DNA of 64,000 nt from Burkholderiaceae bacterium (GCA_030123545.1 CP126124.1:2418001-2482000), one strand, 5' to 3'; counted from the stretch's first letter, positions 8,474-17,319 are shown. The notes: generated from the sequence alone by a model not told the origin. Program-made: numbers and translations.

Positions 8474-9228
8474 GTCAGCGCCCCGCCAAGGTAAGCCTCG
8501 AGCACGCGCGGGTCGTTGCGCACCACCTCGGGCGGGCCTTCCAGCAACAGCTGTCCCTGCGCCAGCACCAGCACCGGATTGCACAACTGCATGATCAGGT
8601 CCATGTTGTGCTCGATGATCAGGAACGTGATGCCGCGCGCATGCAGCTCCTGCAGTTTGTCCATGATGGTTGCGAGCAGCGTCGGATTGACGCCGGCGCC
8701 GGGTTCGTCGAGCAGGATCAGCTGCGGCTCGGCCATCAGCACCCGCGCAAGCTCGAGCAGTTTCTGTTGACCGCCCGACAGGTTCTTCGCGAACTCACCC
8801 GACAGCCGCTCGAGCCCGACGAACTGCAGCACCTCGCGCGCCCGCTCGCGCACGCTCTTCTCCTGGGCGCGCACCTGGGCGCGCACGAACCAGTTGTTCC
8901 AGAACTGCTCGCCCCGCTGGCCGGCCGGCACCAGCATCACGTTCTCGAGCGCGGTCATGCCGGCGAACGGGCGCGGGATCTGGAACGTACGCACCAAGCC
9001 CGCGCCGAAGATTCGGTGCGGCGGCAGGCCGCCGATCTGCCGCCCGAGGAACGAGATCGTGCCGGAGGTCGGCCGGTGCGCCCCGGCGATGGTGTTAAAC
9101 AAGGTGGTCTTGCCGGCGCCGTTCGGACCGATCAGCCCGGTGATCGTGTGTGCGTGCAGCGTGAACGACACACCATCCACCGCGTGCAAGCCGCCGAACT
9201 CCTTGACCAGATCCCGGACCTCGAGCAT
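8470..9228 (-). CDS. livG: ABC transporter ATP-binding protein (LivG family)
   Basis: ATPase of 252 residues starting at an ATG preceded by CAGGAGGCG. Walker A is GPNGAGKTTLFN, the signature LSGGQQKLLELARVL and Walker B LILLDEPGAGVNP; the tail NDPRVLEAYLGGALT is typical of LivG. The frame is open far upstream but that part lacks ABC homology and overlaps the binding-protein gene. It is separated from the binding-protein gene by about 100 bp. Confidence 0.92.
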   Translation of the reverse strand: MLEVRDLVKEFGGLHAVDGVSFTLHAHTITGLIGPNGAGKTTLFNTIAGAHRPTSGTISFLGRQIGGLPPHRIFGAGLVRTFQIPRPFAGMTALENVMLVPAGQRGEQFWNNWFVRAQVRAQEKSVRERAREVLQFVGLERLSGEFAKNLSGGQQKLLELARVLMAEPQLILLDEPGAGVNPTLLATIMDKLQELHARGITFLIIEHNMDLIMQLCNPVLVLAQGQLLLEGPPEVVRNDPRVLEAYLGGALT

Positions 9229-9329
9229 CGTCGCCTCCTGCCTCCGGCGGCGAGCGGCCGCTCGCGTGCCGCCCGCCACGGCCCCACCGGGGCCATTCTT
9301 TGTTTCAACCCGCTCGGGCGCTTTCGTTG

Positions 9330-10586
9330 CTATTTCTTCGCGTTGCGCAGCGCGTCGATCTGCGCGACCGTCACCATGCCGGTCGGCGCGACCTTGCCCT
9401 GCGCCGTCACGTCCCAGACCTGCATCGGCGTCGCGATGTCGCCGTACTTGTCGAATTGCAACGGCCCGGTCGCGCCAACGTACTGGATCGCCTTGCCCTC
9501 GGCCAGCAAATGCGCGGCCTTCTTCAGTTCCGCGACGCCGGCGTAGATCTTTTCGCCCTTCGGGTCGGTGACCTTGCGGATCGCATCGCGGATCGCGGGA
9601 CCCTTGCTGCTCTTGGCCTGCTCCATCGCCAGGCCGATCAGCACCGTCGCGTCGTACGCGTTCGGGATGTAAGCCTGGGTCGGCAGCGAACCGAACTTGG
9701 CCTGGTATTCGGACTGGAAGGTCGCCAGCGACGGGGTCTTGTCGGACCCCGGCGCGGTGCCATGCACGTCCTTCAGGTACTGGGCGCCGACGTCGTTGAC
9801 GAAGTCCTGCGATTCCAGCCCGTCCGGGAACAGGAACTTCTGCGGCCCGCCGGCGGCGATCCATTCGCGGGTGATCGTCGTGCCATCGCCCGGATAGCCG
9901 ATCAGGAACAGCGCGTCCGGCGTCGGGCTCGTTGCCTTGCTGACCTCGGCCCGGTACGAGGGCTGGCTCGGGTTGTAGACCACGTTCTGCGTCACCGTGC
10001 CGCCGAGCTGCGTGAATGCTGCCGTGAATTCCTTGCTCAGGCCCTGGCCATACGGATTGTTCAGGTACATCACCGCGACTTTTTTAAGGCCGGCGTCATG
10101 CGCGACCTTGGCCATCGCCACGCCTTGCAATGCGTCCGAAGGGCAGGTGCGGAACCAGTAGCCGCCAGTCTTGCCCTGCTCGGCCAGTTCGGTGAAGGTC
10201 GGTGAGGTCGACGCCGGCGAGATCTGCACGACCTTGCTCGGCGCAGTCACCGAGGTCAGGATTGCCGCGCTGACGCCGCTGGACAACGCGCCGATGATCG
10301 CGGGCACCTGCTGCACGTCGACCAGCTTCTTCGCGGCGTCGACCCCGACCGACGGGCTGGTCTGATCATCGAGCAGCGACAGCTTCATCTCGCAGCCGTT
10401 CACTCCGCCCGCGCTGTTCAAGTCCGCGATCGCGAGTTCCGAGCCCTGCGCGATCTTCTGACCGAGCACGCCCAGCGAGCCGGTCAGCGACATCACCGCG
10501 CCGACCGTGGTCGTGCAGGCCGCGAATGCGGGAGCACAGGCAAACGCCCCCAATGCAACGCCGAAGACAGCCAATCGCTTCTTCAT
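9330..10586 (-). CDS. ABC transporter substrate-binding protein (HAAT family, type I periplasmic fold)
   Basis: Periplasmic receptor of 418 residues. An Sec signal peptide (MKKRLAVFGVALGAFACAP, cleavage near AFA-A) is followed by VGAVMSLTGSLGVLGQ, the usual entrance to Peripla_BP_6 proteins, and by the ligand-cleft region IIGALSSGVSAAI. GGAGGG-like SD (GGAGGG in the minus strand) lies about ten bases before the ATG at 10586. It is the first gene of the unit and delivers ligand to LivHM. The ligand could be a branched-chain amino acid or another small organic acid or amide. Confidence 0.9.
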   Translation of the reverse strand: MKKRLAVFGVALGAFACAPAFAACTTTVGAVMSLTGSLGVLGQKIAQGSELAIADLNSAGGVNGCEMKLSLLDDQTSPSVGVDAAKKLVDVQQVPAIIGALSSGVSAAILTSVTAPSKVVQISPASTSPTFTELAEQGKTGGYWFRTCPSDALQGVAMAKVAHDAGLKKVAVMYLNNPYGQGLSKEFTAAFTQLGGTVTQNVVYNPSQPSYRAEVSKATSPTPDALFLIGYPGDGTTITREWIAAGGPQKFLFPDGLESQDFVNDVGAQYLKDVHGTAPGSDKTPSLATFQSEYQAKFGSLPTQAYIPNAYDATVLIGLAMEQAKSSKGPAIRDAIRKVTDPKGEKIYAGVAELKKAAHLLAEGKAIQYVGATGPLQFDKYGDIATPMQVWDVTAQGKVAPTGMVTVAQIDALRNAKK

Positions 10587-10928
10587 GTCGAGTCCCTCCA
10601 AGGTCAATGCATCAACGAAAAATGACCGCAACAGGCCACCCCGGCGGCCCACGGGTCGTCGACGCAGCACCCGGCTCCACTCGACGAAGCCCAAGATGGC
10701 CCCTACACGATTGGAACGTTGCTGTCTCCAGACCGGTTGGACCCTGCCATCGCGGCAGAGTTCCGTCCTATCGTGCCGCGATCCTTCTGCGGCACGTGTC
10801 GTTCGCGCCCACCGCGCCGCCGCAATGCGTTCACTTGCTCGCCCGGTACGGGAATTCACGGCCGGCGCCGATCCCCGCGCTCGAACCTTGGTAGAGTGCG
10901 ATGCAATCGTTCTTCAGAGGTGGCTTCG
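10587..10928. other. Intergenic region between the divergent ABC importer and yggX
   Basis: About 340 bp without a credible gene; open frames here have no recognisable protein features. It must contain the promoters of both divergent units. Only the yggX ribosome-binding site (AGAGG, seven bases before the ATG) is clear; I could not pick convincing -35/-10 pairs. Confidence 0.5.
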
Positions 10929-11201
10929 ATGGCCCGCATGATCCACTGCATCAAACTCGGACGCGAGGCGGAAGGCCTCGACTTTCCGCCGTACCCGGGC
11001 GAGCTCGGCAAGCGCCTGTGGGAGAACGTCAGCAAGCAGGCCTGGGCCGATTGGCTGAAGCACCAGACCATGCTGGTCAACGAGAACCGGCTGAACCTGG
11101 CGGACCAGCGGGCGAGGCAGTATCTGGCGCAGCAGATGGAAGCCCATTTCTTCGGCGGCGGCGCAGAGAAGGCGCGGGGCTACGTGCCGCCGTCGTCCTG
11201 A
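10929..11201 (+). CDS. yggX: Probable Fe(2+)-trafficking / oxidative damage protection protein
   Basis: A 90-residue cytoplasmic protein almost exactly of family length. Conserved features seen: MIHCIKLGREAEGLDFPPYPGELG at the start (with the single family cysteine), then WLKHQTMLVNENRLN, and ARQYLAQQMEAHFFGGG near the end. The family protects iron-sulfur enzymes during oxidative stress and in many genomes sits beside mutY; here it is followed by mnmC on the same strand, about 35 bp away. Confidence 0.95.
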   Translation: MARMIHCIKLGREAEGLDFPPYPGELGKRLWENVSKQAWADWLKHQTMLVNENRLNLADQRARQYLAQQMEAHFFGGGAEKARGYVPPSS

Positions 11202-11236
11202 TCGCCCGCGTCCGCGCGCGGTAACCCCGGCCTTCG

Positions 11237-13150
11237 GTGCCGCTCGACTCCGACTCGCTGCCGCACAGCCTGGGGCTGGCCGTCGCATGGGCCGGCCGGC
11301 CGCAGTGGCGCATGCTGGCGACCGGGTTCGAGCGCGGCCGCGACTTCATCGCCGTCTGGAACGCATGGCGCCGCGACCCGCAGCGGCCGCGGCTGCTGCA
11401 CTTCGTCGCGATTGCCACCGAGATCAACGCTCGAGACATCGAGCCGGCGTCGCCCGAACTGACGGAACTGGCCGAAGCCTTGCGCGCGCAATGCTTCGGC
11501 CTGCTGCCGGGCCTGCACCGCATGGTGTTCGACGACGGCCGGGTGTTGTTGACCTTGTGCATCGGAGATCTGGTGCCTATGCTGCGCGTGCAGCAGTTCG
11601 AGGCCGACGCGATCCACCTCGGACCGCAGGGGGCGCAGACAACCGGGCGAGCCGAGACGACCTGGGATCGGCAGACCTGCAAAGCCGTGGCACGCTGCTG
11701 CCGGCGCGGCACGACGCTGGTCGCGCAGAACGCGGGACCGCGGCTTCGCACTTGGCTGGCGCAGCAGGGCTTTCGTTTCGCCGACGAGGCCGCGCCGTTG
11801 CCGTGCCCCGCAACAGCGCGCAACACCACAGACCTTGCCGATGCGCAGGCCCTGCTGCGCGGATGGTTCGACCCGCACTGGCAGCCGCGCCGCCGATGGG
11901 AGGCGGGCCAGCGCGATCCGGCAGCCACCGGCCGCTGCGCGGTGGTCGGCGGCGGCCTGGCCGGCGCGAGCGTCGCGGCCAGCCTCGCGCGGCGCGGCTG
12001 GCAGGTCGAGGTGCTCGATGCCGCGCCGCGCCCGGCGGCCGGCGCCTCGGGCCTGCCGGCGGGGCTGCTCGCGCCGCAGCTATCGGCAGACGACGGCCCA
12101 CTGCCCCGGCTCACCCGTGCCGGCGTGCGGCTGACGATGTGGCTCGCACGCAGCCTGCTGCGCGACGGCTTCGACTGGCGCGATGGCGGCGTGCTGCAGT
12201 TGCGCCCGCCGGGCCGACCGGCGCTGCCGCGCGACTGGCCGCTCGCCGGTCAGGACTGGGCGGTTGCGGCCAGCAGCGAACAGTTCGGGCTGTGCGGACT
12301 GGCGCCGACGAGCGCGGCCTGCTGGCATCGGCACGGCGGCTGGATCCGCCCTGCCCGTCTCGTGCAGGCGCTGCTCGCGCAGCCGGGCATCGTCTGGCGC
12401 GGCGACGCGCCGGTCGCAGCGCTGGAGCGCACCGGCGGCGCGTGGGAGCTGCGCGACGCGCAAGGACGACAGCTGGCCACAGCCGATCTGGTCGTGCTGG
12501 CCGCGGGGTTCGCGACGCGGGAGTTGCTGCGCTCAGCGCGTTCGAACGGCGACCCGGCTGCGAAAGACGCTGAACTGCCGCTCACCGCGATTCGCGGACA
12601 GGTGAGCTATGGCGTCCATCGCAACGACGCGACCGGCGCGGGCCTGCACCCCGATGCGGCGAATCAAGGGCCGGCACCGGCGTGGCCGCCGTTCCCGGTG
12701 AACGGCCACGGCCATCTAATACCCGAGCTGCCGCTGGACGAAGGCCCAGGGTGGCTGCTGGGCGCGACCTACCAGCGCGGCAGGACCGACACGCGTTGCA
12801 TGGCTGTCGACGACCACGCGAATCTGCAGCGGCTGAACGAGCTGGCGCCCCACTTGGCAGCGCGGCTTGCCCCGGACTTCGACGCCGACGCGGTGCGATC
12901 CTGGGCCGGCGTGCGCTGCGCCACGCCGGACCGGCTGCCACTGGTCGGCCGCAGTTCGCTGCCCGGCCTGTGGCTGTGCACTGCAATGGGTTCGCGCGGA
13001 CTCACGCTGGCTCCGCTGTGCGGCGAGCTGCTGGCAGCTGAGCTTCACGCAGAGCCGCTGCCGATCGAAGCGCGCCTCGCGCGTCGCCTCGACGCCACGC
13101 GGTTCGAGCGCGCCGATCACGCTCGCCCCTTTGGGGAGAGGGAGGGGTGA
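11237..13150 (+). CDS. mnmC: MnmC-like tRNA U34 modification protein; FAD oxidoreductase domain intact, methyltransferase domain degenerate
   Basis: MnmC completes 5-methylaminomethyl-(2-thio)uridine at tRNA position 34: the C-terminal FAD domain removes carboxymethyl from cmnm5U and the N-terminal SAM domain methylates nm5U. The FAD half is sound, with CAVVGGGLAGASVAASL near residue 233 and a DAO-family body. The N-terminal half aligns by eye but the SAM loop GFGTGLNF reads GFERGRDF, and the catalytic FLDGFAPA reads HLGPQGAQ; the usual segment before residue 20 is missing. Start is a GTG at 11237. The last residues (ARPFGEREG) and TGA lie inside a REP-like element. It is 637 residues long. 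Confidence 0.8.
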   Translation: MPLDSDSLPHSLGLAVAWAGRPQWRMLATGFERGRDFIAVWNAWRRDPQRPRLLHFVAIATEINARDIEPASPELTELAEALRAQCFGLLPGLHRMVFDDGRVLLTLCIGDLVPMLRVQQFEADAIHLGPQGAQTTGRAETTWDRQTCKAVARCCRRGTTLVAQNAGPRLRTWLAQQGFRFADEAAPLPCPATARNTTDLADAQALLRGWFDPHWQPRRRWEAGQRDPAATGRCAVVGGGLAGASVAASLARRGWQVEVLDAAPRPAAGASGLPAGLLAPQLSADDGPLPRLTRAGVRLTMWLARSLLRDGFDWRDGGVLQLRPPGRPALPRDWPLAGQDWAVAASSEQFGLCGLAPTSAACWHRHGGWIRPARLVQALLAQPGIVWRGDAPVAALERTGGAWELRDAQGRQLATADLVVLAAGFATRELLRSARSNGDPAAKDAELPLTAIRGQVSYGVHRNDATGAGLHPDAANQGPAPAWPPFPVNGHGHLIPELPLDEGPGWLLGATYQRGRTDTRCMAVDDHANLQRLNELAPHLAARLAPDFDADAVRSWAGVRCATPDRLPLVGRSSLPGLWLCTAMGSRGLTLAPLCGELLAAELHAEPLPIEARLARRLDATRFERADHARPFGEREG

Positions 13151-13233
13151 GGGGCAGCGGCGCTTCGCCAGCGCCGCGCGCTCGGATGCGCCCCATGCCC
13201 TCACCCCAACCCTCTCCCAGAGGGAGAGGGAGC
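13121..13233. repeat. REP-like inverted-repeat pair, copy 1
   Basis: About 113 bp. The left part contains CCCCTTTGGGG and GGGGTGAGGGG; the right part contains CCCTCACCCC and the hairpin CCTCTCCC-AGA-GGGAGAGG, so the ends are inverted copies. It matches copy 2 (17187-17292) read in the opposite orientation. The mnmC stop codon TGA (13148-13150) is the TGA of GGGGTGAGGG. Confidence 0.75.
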
Positions 13234-13271
13234 AAATACCAAGGCACACCGGCGCACCGATCTCGCCGCTC

Positions 13272-13294
13272 GCGCATAAGCTTATGCGCATAAG
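13272..13294. promoter_or_regulatory. Palindromic operator upstream of the sulfur-assimilation operon
   Basis: Perfect 18-bp palindrome GCGCATAAGCTTATGCGC (13272-13289) overlapping a second 14-bp palindrome CTTATGCGCATAAG (13281-13294). This gives three CATAAG/CTTATG half-sites in 20 bp, ending 54 bp before the tauE-like start codon. A CysB-type or other sulfur regulator is the natural candidate; binding is inferred. Confidence 0.55.
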
Positions 13295-13348
13295 AGCAGA
13301 ACAAATCAGTCGTTCGCGATTGGGCGCCGCGCCTCTAAAGTCGCGTCC

Positions 13349-14140
13349 ATGCATGAATTCGCGTTCATCGCCGCAGGCTTCTTCGTCGGACTCGTGGTCG
13401 GACTAACCGGGGTCGGCGGCGGCTCGCTGATGACGCCGCTGTTGATCTTCTTCTTTCGCCTCAAGCCGCATCTGGCGATCGGCACCGACCTGCTGTTCGC
13501 CGCGATCACCAAGTTCGGCGGATCGATCGCGCTGGCGCGCGCACGCACCATCGCGTGGCCGGTCGTCGGCTGGACCGCGTTGGGCAGCATTCCGGCCGCG
13601 CTGCTGACGCTCGCGGTGCTGCGGCATCTGGGGCCGGCGAACGCCGCCGTGCAGCAGGCGATGACGACCACGCTCGGCGGCGCGCTGCTGCTGACCGCCG
13701 CCGCGACGCTGTACAAGGCGCTCGCCGGCCGCGGCGCGCAGCGCCGGCCCGATGCGGGCGCCGCTGTGTTGTTGACAACCCCGCGCCAGCGCACGCTGAC
13801 CGTGCTGTTCGGTGTCGTGATCGGCACGCTGGTCACGCTGACTTCGGTCGGCGCCGGCGCGATCGGCATGGTGGTGCTGATCCTGCTGTACCCGACGCTG
13901 CCGCTGGCGCGCCTGGTCGCAGCCGACATCGCGCATGCGGTACCGCTGACGCTGGTTGCCGGACTCGGCCATGCGTCGCTCGGCTCGGTCGACTGGGCGC
14001 TGCTCGCATTGCTGCTGGCCGGCTCGCTGCCGGGCATCTGGCTCGGCTCAGCTCTTACCCGGCGCACGCCGGAGCGCCTGGTGCGCTCGCTGCTGTCGCT
14101 GCTGCTCGCGTACGCCGGCGCCAAATTGATCGCACTTTAG
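13349..14140 (+). CDS. Sulfite exporter TauE/SafE family membrane protein
   Basis: Polytopic membrane protein of 263 residues with the family's GLTGVGGGSLMTPLL near residues 20-35 and the repeated-half motif TSVGAGAIGMVVL near residues 170-182. TauE/SafE proteins move sulfite, sulfonates or other organic anions. Position at the head of cysI-DUF934-cysH-cysD-cysN, with only about 30 bp to cysI, suggests a role in sulfate or sulfite handling. No strong SD precedes the ATG. Confidence 0.9.
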   Translation: MHEFAFIAAGFFVGLVVGLTGVGGGSLMTPLLIFFFRLKPHLAIGTDLLFAAITKFGGSIALARARTIAWPVVGWTALGSIPAALLTLAVLRHLGPANAAVQQAMTTTLGGALLLTAAATLYKALAGRGAQRRPDAGAAVLLTTPRQRTLTVLFGVVIGTLVTLTSVGAGAIGMVVLILLYPTLPLARLVAADIAHAVPLTLVAGLGHASLGSVDWALLALLLAGSLPGIWLGSALTRRTPERLVRSLLSLLLAYAGAKLIAL

Positions 14141-14173
14141 ACCGGCCGCTCTCGAAACGAGACAGTCATCACC

Positions 14174-15961
14174 ATGTACCAGTACACCGACTTCGACCGC
14201 CAATTCGTCAAGCTGCGCGCGCAGCAGTTCCGCGACCAGCTCGAGCGCTGGCAGCGCGGCGAACTGACCGACGACCAGTTGCTTCCGCTGCGCCTGCAGA
14301 ACGGCTGGTACATCCAGCGCTACGCGCCGATGGCGCGCATCGCCGTGCCCTACGGCGAGATCAGCAGCACGCAGCTGCGCATGCTGGCGCGCATCGCCCG
14401 CGACTACGACAAGCCCGAGCCCGAACTGCTGGCCCACGCCCAGGCCACGCAGGACGCGCTGCAGGCTGCGCAACCCGGCCTCACGCTGGCCGCGCCGCCG
14501 CTGCGCTACGGCTACGGCCACTTCACCACGCGCACCAACTGCCAGTTCAACTGGATTCCGCTGTCGAAGGCCGCCGAGGTGATGGAACTGCTGGCCAGTG
14601 TCTGCATGCACGGCATCCAGACCAGCGGCAACGACATTCGCAACATCACCTGCGACGCGTATGAGGGCATCGCCGAGGACGGCATCGTCGACACCCGGCC
14701 GTTCGCCGAGATCACGCGTCAGTGGAGTTCGCTGCACCCCGAGTTCTCGTTCCTGCCGCGCAAGTTCAAGATTGCGTTCAACGGGGCCAGGGAAGACCGC
14801 GCCGCGATCGGCTGGTACGACATCGGCGTGCAGGCGCTGAAGAACGAGGCCGGCGACGTGGGCTTCACCGTCAAGGTCGGGGGCGGCATGGGCAGAACGC
14901 CCGTGATCGGCAGCGTGGTGCGCGAGTTCCTGCCGTGGGACCAACTGCTGAACTACATCGAAGCGATCGTGCGCGTCTACAACCGCTACGGGCGGCGCGA
15001 CAACAAGTGGAAAGCGCGTATCAAGATTCTGGTGAAGGCCGAGGGCCAGAAATTCATCGACGACGTCGAGGCCGAATACAAGGCCATCGTCGAGCAGGAC
15101 GGCGCACCACACACCATCACCCAGGCCGAACTCGACCGGGTGCGGTCGTTCTTCGTCGTGCCGGAGCTGAAGGCCGCCGGCCTGCCCTCTTCGGTCAACA
15201 CGCAGGGCCAGCTCTATCAGCGCTGGCTCCAGCAGAACGTGCGCGGCCATCGACTGCCGGGCATGAAGGCCGTCTCGCTGTCGCTCAAGCGCGTGGGCCT
15301 GGCGCCGGGCGACGTCGAGGCCGCCACCATGGACGGCCTGGCCCAGCTCGCCGATCAGTTCAGTGCCGGCGAAGCGCGCCTGACGCACGAACAGAACGCG
15401 ATGCTGCCCTGGGTGTTCGAGAGCGACCTGCCGGCGCTGTACGAGGCCGCGCGCAAGCTCGGCCTGGCGCAACCCAACATCGGCCTCATCAGCGACATGA
15501 TCGTCTGCCCCGGCGGCGACTTCTGCTCGCTGGCGAATGCGCGCTCGCTGCCGATCGCCGCCGCCATCACCGAGCGCTACCAGGATCTGGACGAGGTGTT
15601 CGACCTGGGCCCGATCGACCTGCACATGAGCGGCTGCATCAACTCGTGCGGCCATCACCACAGCGGCCACATCGGCATCCTGGGGGTCGACAAGGACGGC
15701 AAGGAGTGGTACCAGGTCACGCTCGGCGGCGCCGACGGCTCCGACCTGTCCGGCCCGGCGATCGGCGGCAAGGTGGTTGGCCCGTCGTTCTCGGCGGCCG
15801 AGGTGCCCGGCGTGGTCGAGGCCGTGCTCGGCGCCTACCGCGCGCTGCGCCTGAGTCCGGCCGAGCACTTCATCGACACGCTGCGCCGCGTCGGGCACGA
15901 CCCGTTCAAGGCTGCGGCGAACGGCGCACGCCATGGTCAGAAGGCCGAAGCCGTCGCCTGA
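14174..15961 (+). CDS. cysI: Nitrite/sulfite reductase hemoprotein subunit (assimilatory sulfite reductase)
   Basis: Siroheme/[4Fe-4S] enzyme of 595 residues reducing sulfite to sulfide. The siroheme-binding SGNDIRNITCD lies near residues 155-165. The cluster ligands are CPGGDFC (near residue 444) and SGCINSCGHHHSGH (near residue 486). The duplicated sulfite/nitrite reductase halves are complete. No cysJ flavoprotein accompanies it, so electrons probably come from another donor such as a ferredoxin. Downstream DUF934 follows after 22 bp. Confidence 0.93.
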   Translation: MYQYTDFDRQFVKLRAQQFRDQLERWQRGELTDDQLLPLRLQNGWYIQRYAPMARIAVPYGEISSTQLRMLARIARDYDKPEPELLAHAQATQDALQAAQPGLTLAAPPLRYGYGHFTTRTNCQFNWIPLSKAAEVMELLASVCMHGIQTSGNDIRNITCDAYEGIAEDGIVDTRPFAEITRQWSSLHPEFSFLPRKFKIAFNGAREDRAAIGWYDIGVQALKNEAGDVGFTVKVGGGMGRTPVIGSVVREFLPWDQLLNYIEAIVRVYNRYGRRDNKWKARIKILVKAEGQKFIDDVEAEYKAIVEQDGAPHTITQAELDRVRSFFVVPELKAAGLPSSVNTQGQLYQRWLQQNVRGHRLPGMKAVSLSLKRVGLAPGDVEAATMDGLAQLADQFSAGEARLTHEQNAMLPWVFESDLPALYEAARKLGLAQPNIGLISDMIVCPGGDFCSLANARSLPIAAAITERYQDLDEVFDLGPIDLHMSGCINSCGHHHSGHIGILGVDKDGKEWYQVTLGGADGSDLSGPAIGGKVVGPSFSAAEVPGVVEAVLGAYRALRLSPAEHFIDTLRRVGHDPFKAAANGARHGQKAEAVA

Positions 15962-15983
15962 CCTCCTCAAAGACAGGATTGCT

Positions 15984-16409
15984 ATGAAAATCATTGCAGC
16001 CAACGCAGTACCTGAGCCGGCCAGAGACGAAAAAGTGCTGCAAATCGCAAACGACGCCGACATCGCCGAGCTCGCGCAGAGCGGCGCCTTCGACGGCGTG
16101 ACGCGCATCGATCTGTCGTTCCCGAAGTTCACCGACGGCCGCGCCTACAGCCAGGCCGTGCTGCTGCGGCGCCGCTACAAGTTCGGCGGCGACCTGCGCG
16201 CCACCGGCGACGTGCTGATCGACCTGCTGGTGCACATGCAGCGCAGCGGCTTCACCAGCGCCGTGCTGGCCGAGGGCGTGAACCCCGAAGCCGCCGAACG
16301 CCAGTTCGCCCGCTACGCCGCGTTCTACCAGGGCGACGTGCTGGAGCCGCGCCCGCATTTCGCGCGCGACCAGGCGCCGAACAGCCATCGTGCGCTGGAG
16401 GCGGCATGA
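15984..16409 (+). CDS. DUF934 domain protein, sulfur-assimilation operon
   Basis: A 141-residue protein of the DUF934 family, usually encoded between cysI and cysH in beta- and gammaproteobacteria. The conserved core is IDLSFPKFTDGRAYSQAVLLR followed by LRATGDVLIDL and GFTSAVLAEG. Its biochemical role is unknown to me; the gene context suggests it assists sulfite or APS reduction. Its TGA overlaps the cysH ATG (ATGA). Confidence 0.88.
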   Translation: MKIIAANAVPEPARDEKVLQIANDADIAELAQSGAFDGVTRIDLSFPKFTDGRAYSQAVLLRRRYKFGGDLRATGDVLIDLLVHMQRSGFTSAVLAEGVNPEAAERQFARYAAFYQGDVLEPRPHFARDQAPNSHRALEAA

Positions 16410-17221
16410 CCGCTGCTGCGGTCAGCCTGCTGCGCGGCGCGACCGAGGCGGTCTCCCCGTCCGCCTCGGCCGTGGATCTGTACGCGCGCGCGTCCGCCGA
16501 CTTCGACGCGAAGCTGCAAAGCGCGGTGGCAACGCTGCGCGCGGCCGCAGCGGCGGGCCCGGTCAAGCAGGCGAGCAGCCTGGGCGCAGAGGACATGGTG
16601 ATCACGCACCTGATCAACCGCCATGCGCTCCCCATCACCATCTTCGTGCTCGACACCGGCCTGCTGCACGCCGAGACGCTGACGCTGCTCGAACAGTTCC
16701 AGGCGCAGCAGCAGGCACATCCGCATGCGCCGGTCGAGATCTACCACCCTGTGAGCGAAGCGGCGCAGCAGTTCGTCCTGCGCGAAGGGCAAGACGCGAT
16801 GTACCGCAGCATCGAGCTGCGCAAGGCCTGCTGCGGCATCCGCAAGATGGAGCCGCTCGCACGCGCGCTGGCCGGCCAGGCCGGCTGGGTCACCGGCCTG
16901 CGGCGCGAGCAGTCGAGCGCGCGCGCCGAGGTGCTGACTATCGACCGGTCCGAGCAGCCGACGCGCGGCCTCGTCAAATACAGCCCGCTGGCCGACTGGA
17001 CCTGGGGCGATGTCTGGCACTACATCGCCGAGCATCGCGTGCCGTACAACCCGCTGCACGACCGCTTCTACCCCAGTATCGGCTGCGCGCCCTGTACCCG
17101 CGCGGTCACGCTGGGCGAGGATTTCCGTTCCGGGCGCTGGTGGTGGGAAGACGAGTCGGCCAAGGAATGTGGCCTGCACGTGAAAACCCCCTCTCCCGCT
17201 GGCGGGAGAGGGTTGGGGTGA
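16406..17221 (+). CDS. cysH: Phosphoadenylyl/adenylyl-sulfate reductase (APS-type)
   Basis: Reduces activated sulfate to sulfite. The PP-loop region is SLGAEDMVITHL, the [4Fe-4S] ligands are the pair in KACCGIRK and GCAPCTRA, and the catalytic cysteine is in KECGLH. The cluster cysteines mark the APS-reducing class, in keeping with a CysN that lacks a fused APS kinase. The natural end is odd: after ECGLHVK the frame runs into REP-like DNA encoding TPSPAGGRGLG, and the element provides the TGA. Confidence 0.92.
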   Translation: MTAAAVSLLRGATEAVSPSASAVDLYARASADFDAKLQSAVATLRAAAAAGPVKQASSLGAEDMVITHLINRHALPITIFVLDTGLLHAETLTLLEQFQAQQQAHPHAPVEIYHPVSEAAQQFVLREGQDAMYRSIELRKACCGIRKMEPLARALAGQAGWVTGLRREQSSARAEVLTIDRSEQPTRGLVKYSPLADWTWGDVWHYIAEHRVPYNPLHDRFYPSIGCAPCTRAVTLGEDFRSGRWWWEDESAKECGLHVKTPSPAGGRGLG

Positions 17222-17292
17222 GGGTGGATGTCCGCATCGGCGCCGCGCCAGAGCCCCCTCACCCCCGCCCTCTCCCCAAGGGGCGAGGGAGC
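17187..17292. repeat. REP-like inverted-repeat pair, copy 2
   Basis: About 106 bp between cysH and cysD. It contains the perfect hairpin CTCTCCCGC-TG-GCGGGAGAG (17191-17210), then GGGGTGAGGG, a spacer, CCCCTCACCCCC and CTCCCCAAGGGG. Read on the minus strand it aligns with copy 1. It encodes the last residues and stop of cysH and could act as an mRNA-stabilising or terminating structure inside the cys operon. Confidence 0.75.
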
Positions 17293-17319
17293 AAGACCCG
17301 CACTGATTGAAAGAACCGC

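Noticed and set aside
14048..16132. A 694-codon minus-strand frame over cysI
   Set aside because: Mirror of cysI with low-complexity His/Arg/Asp composition and no motif.
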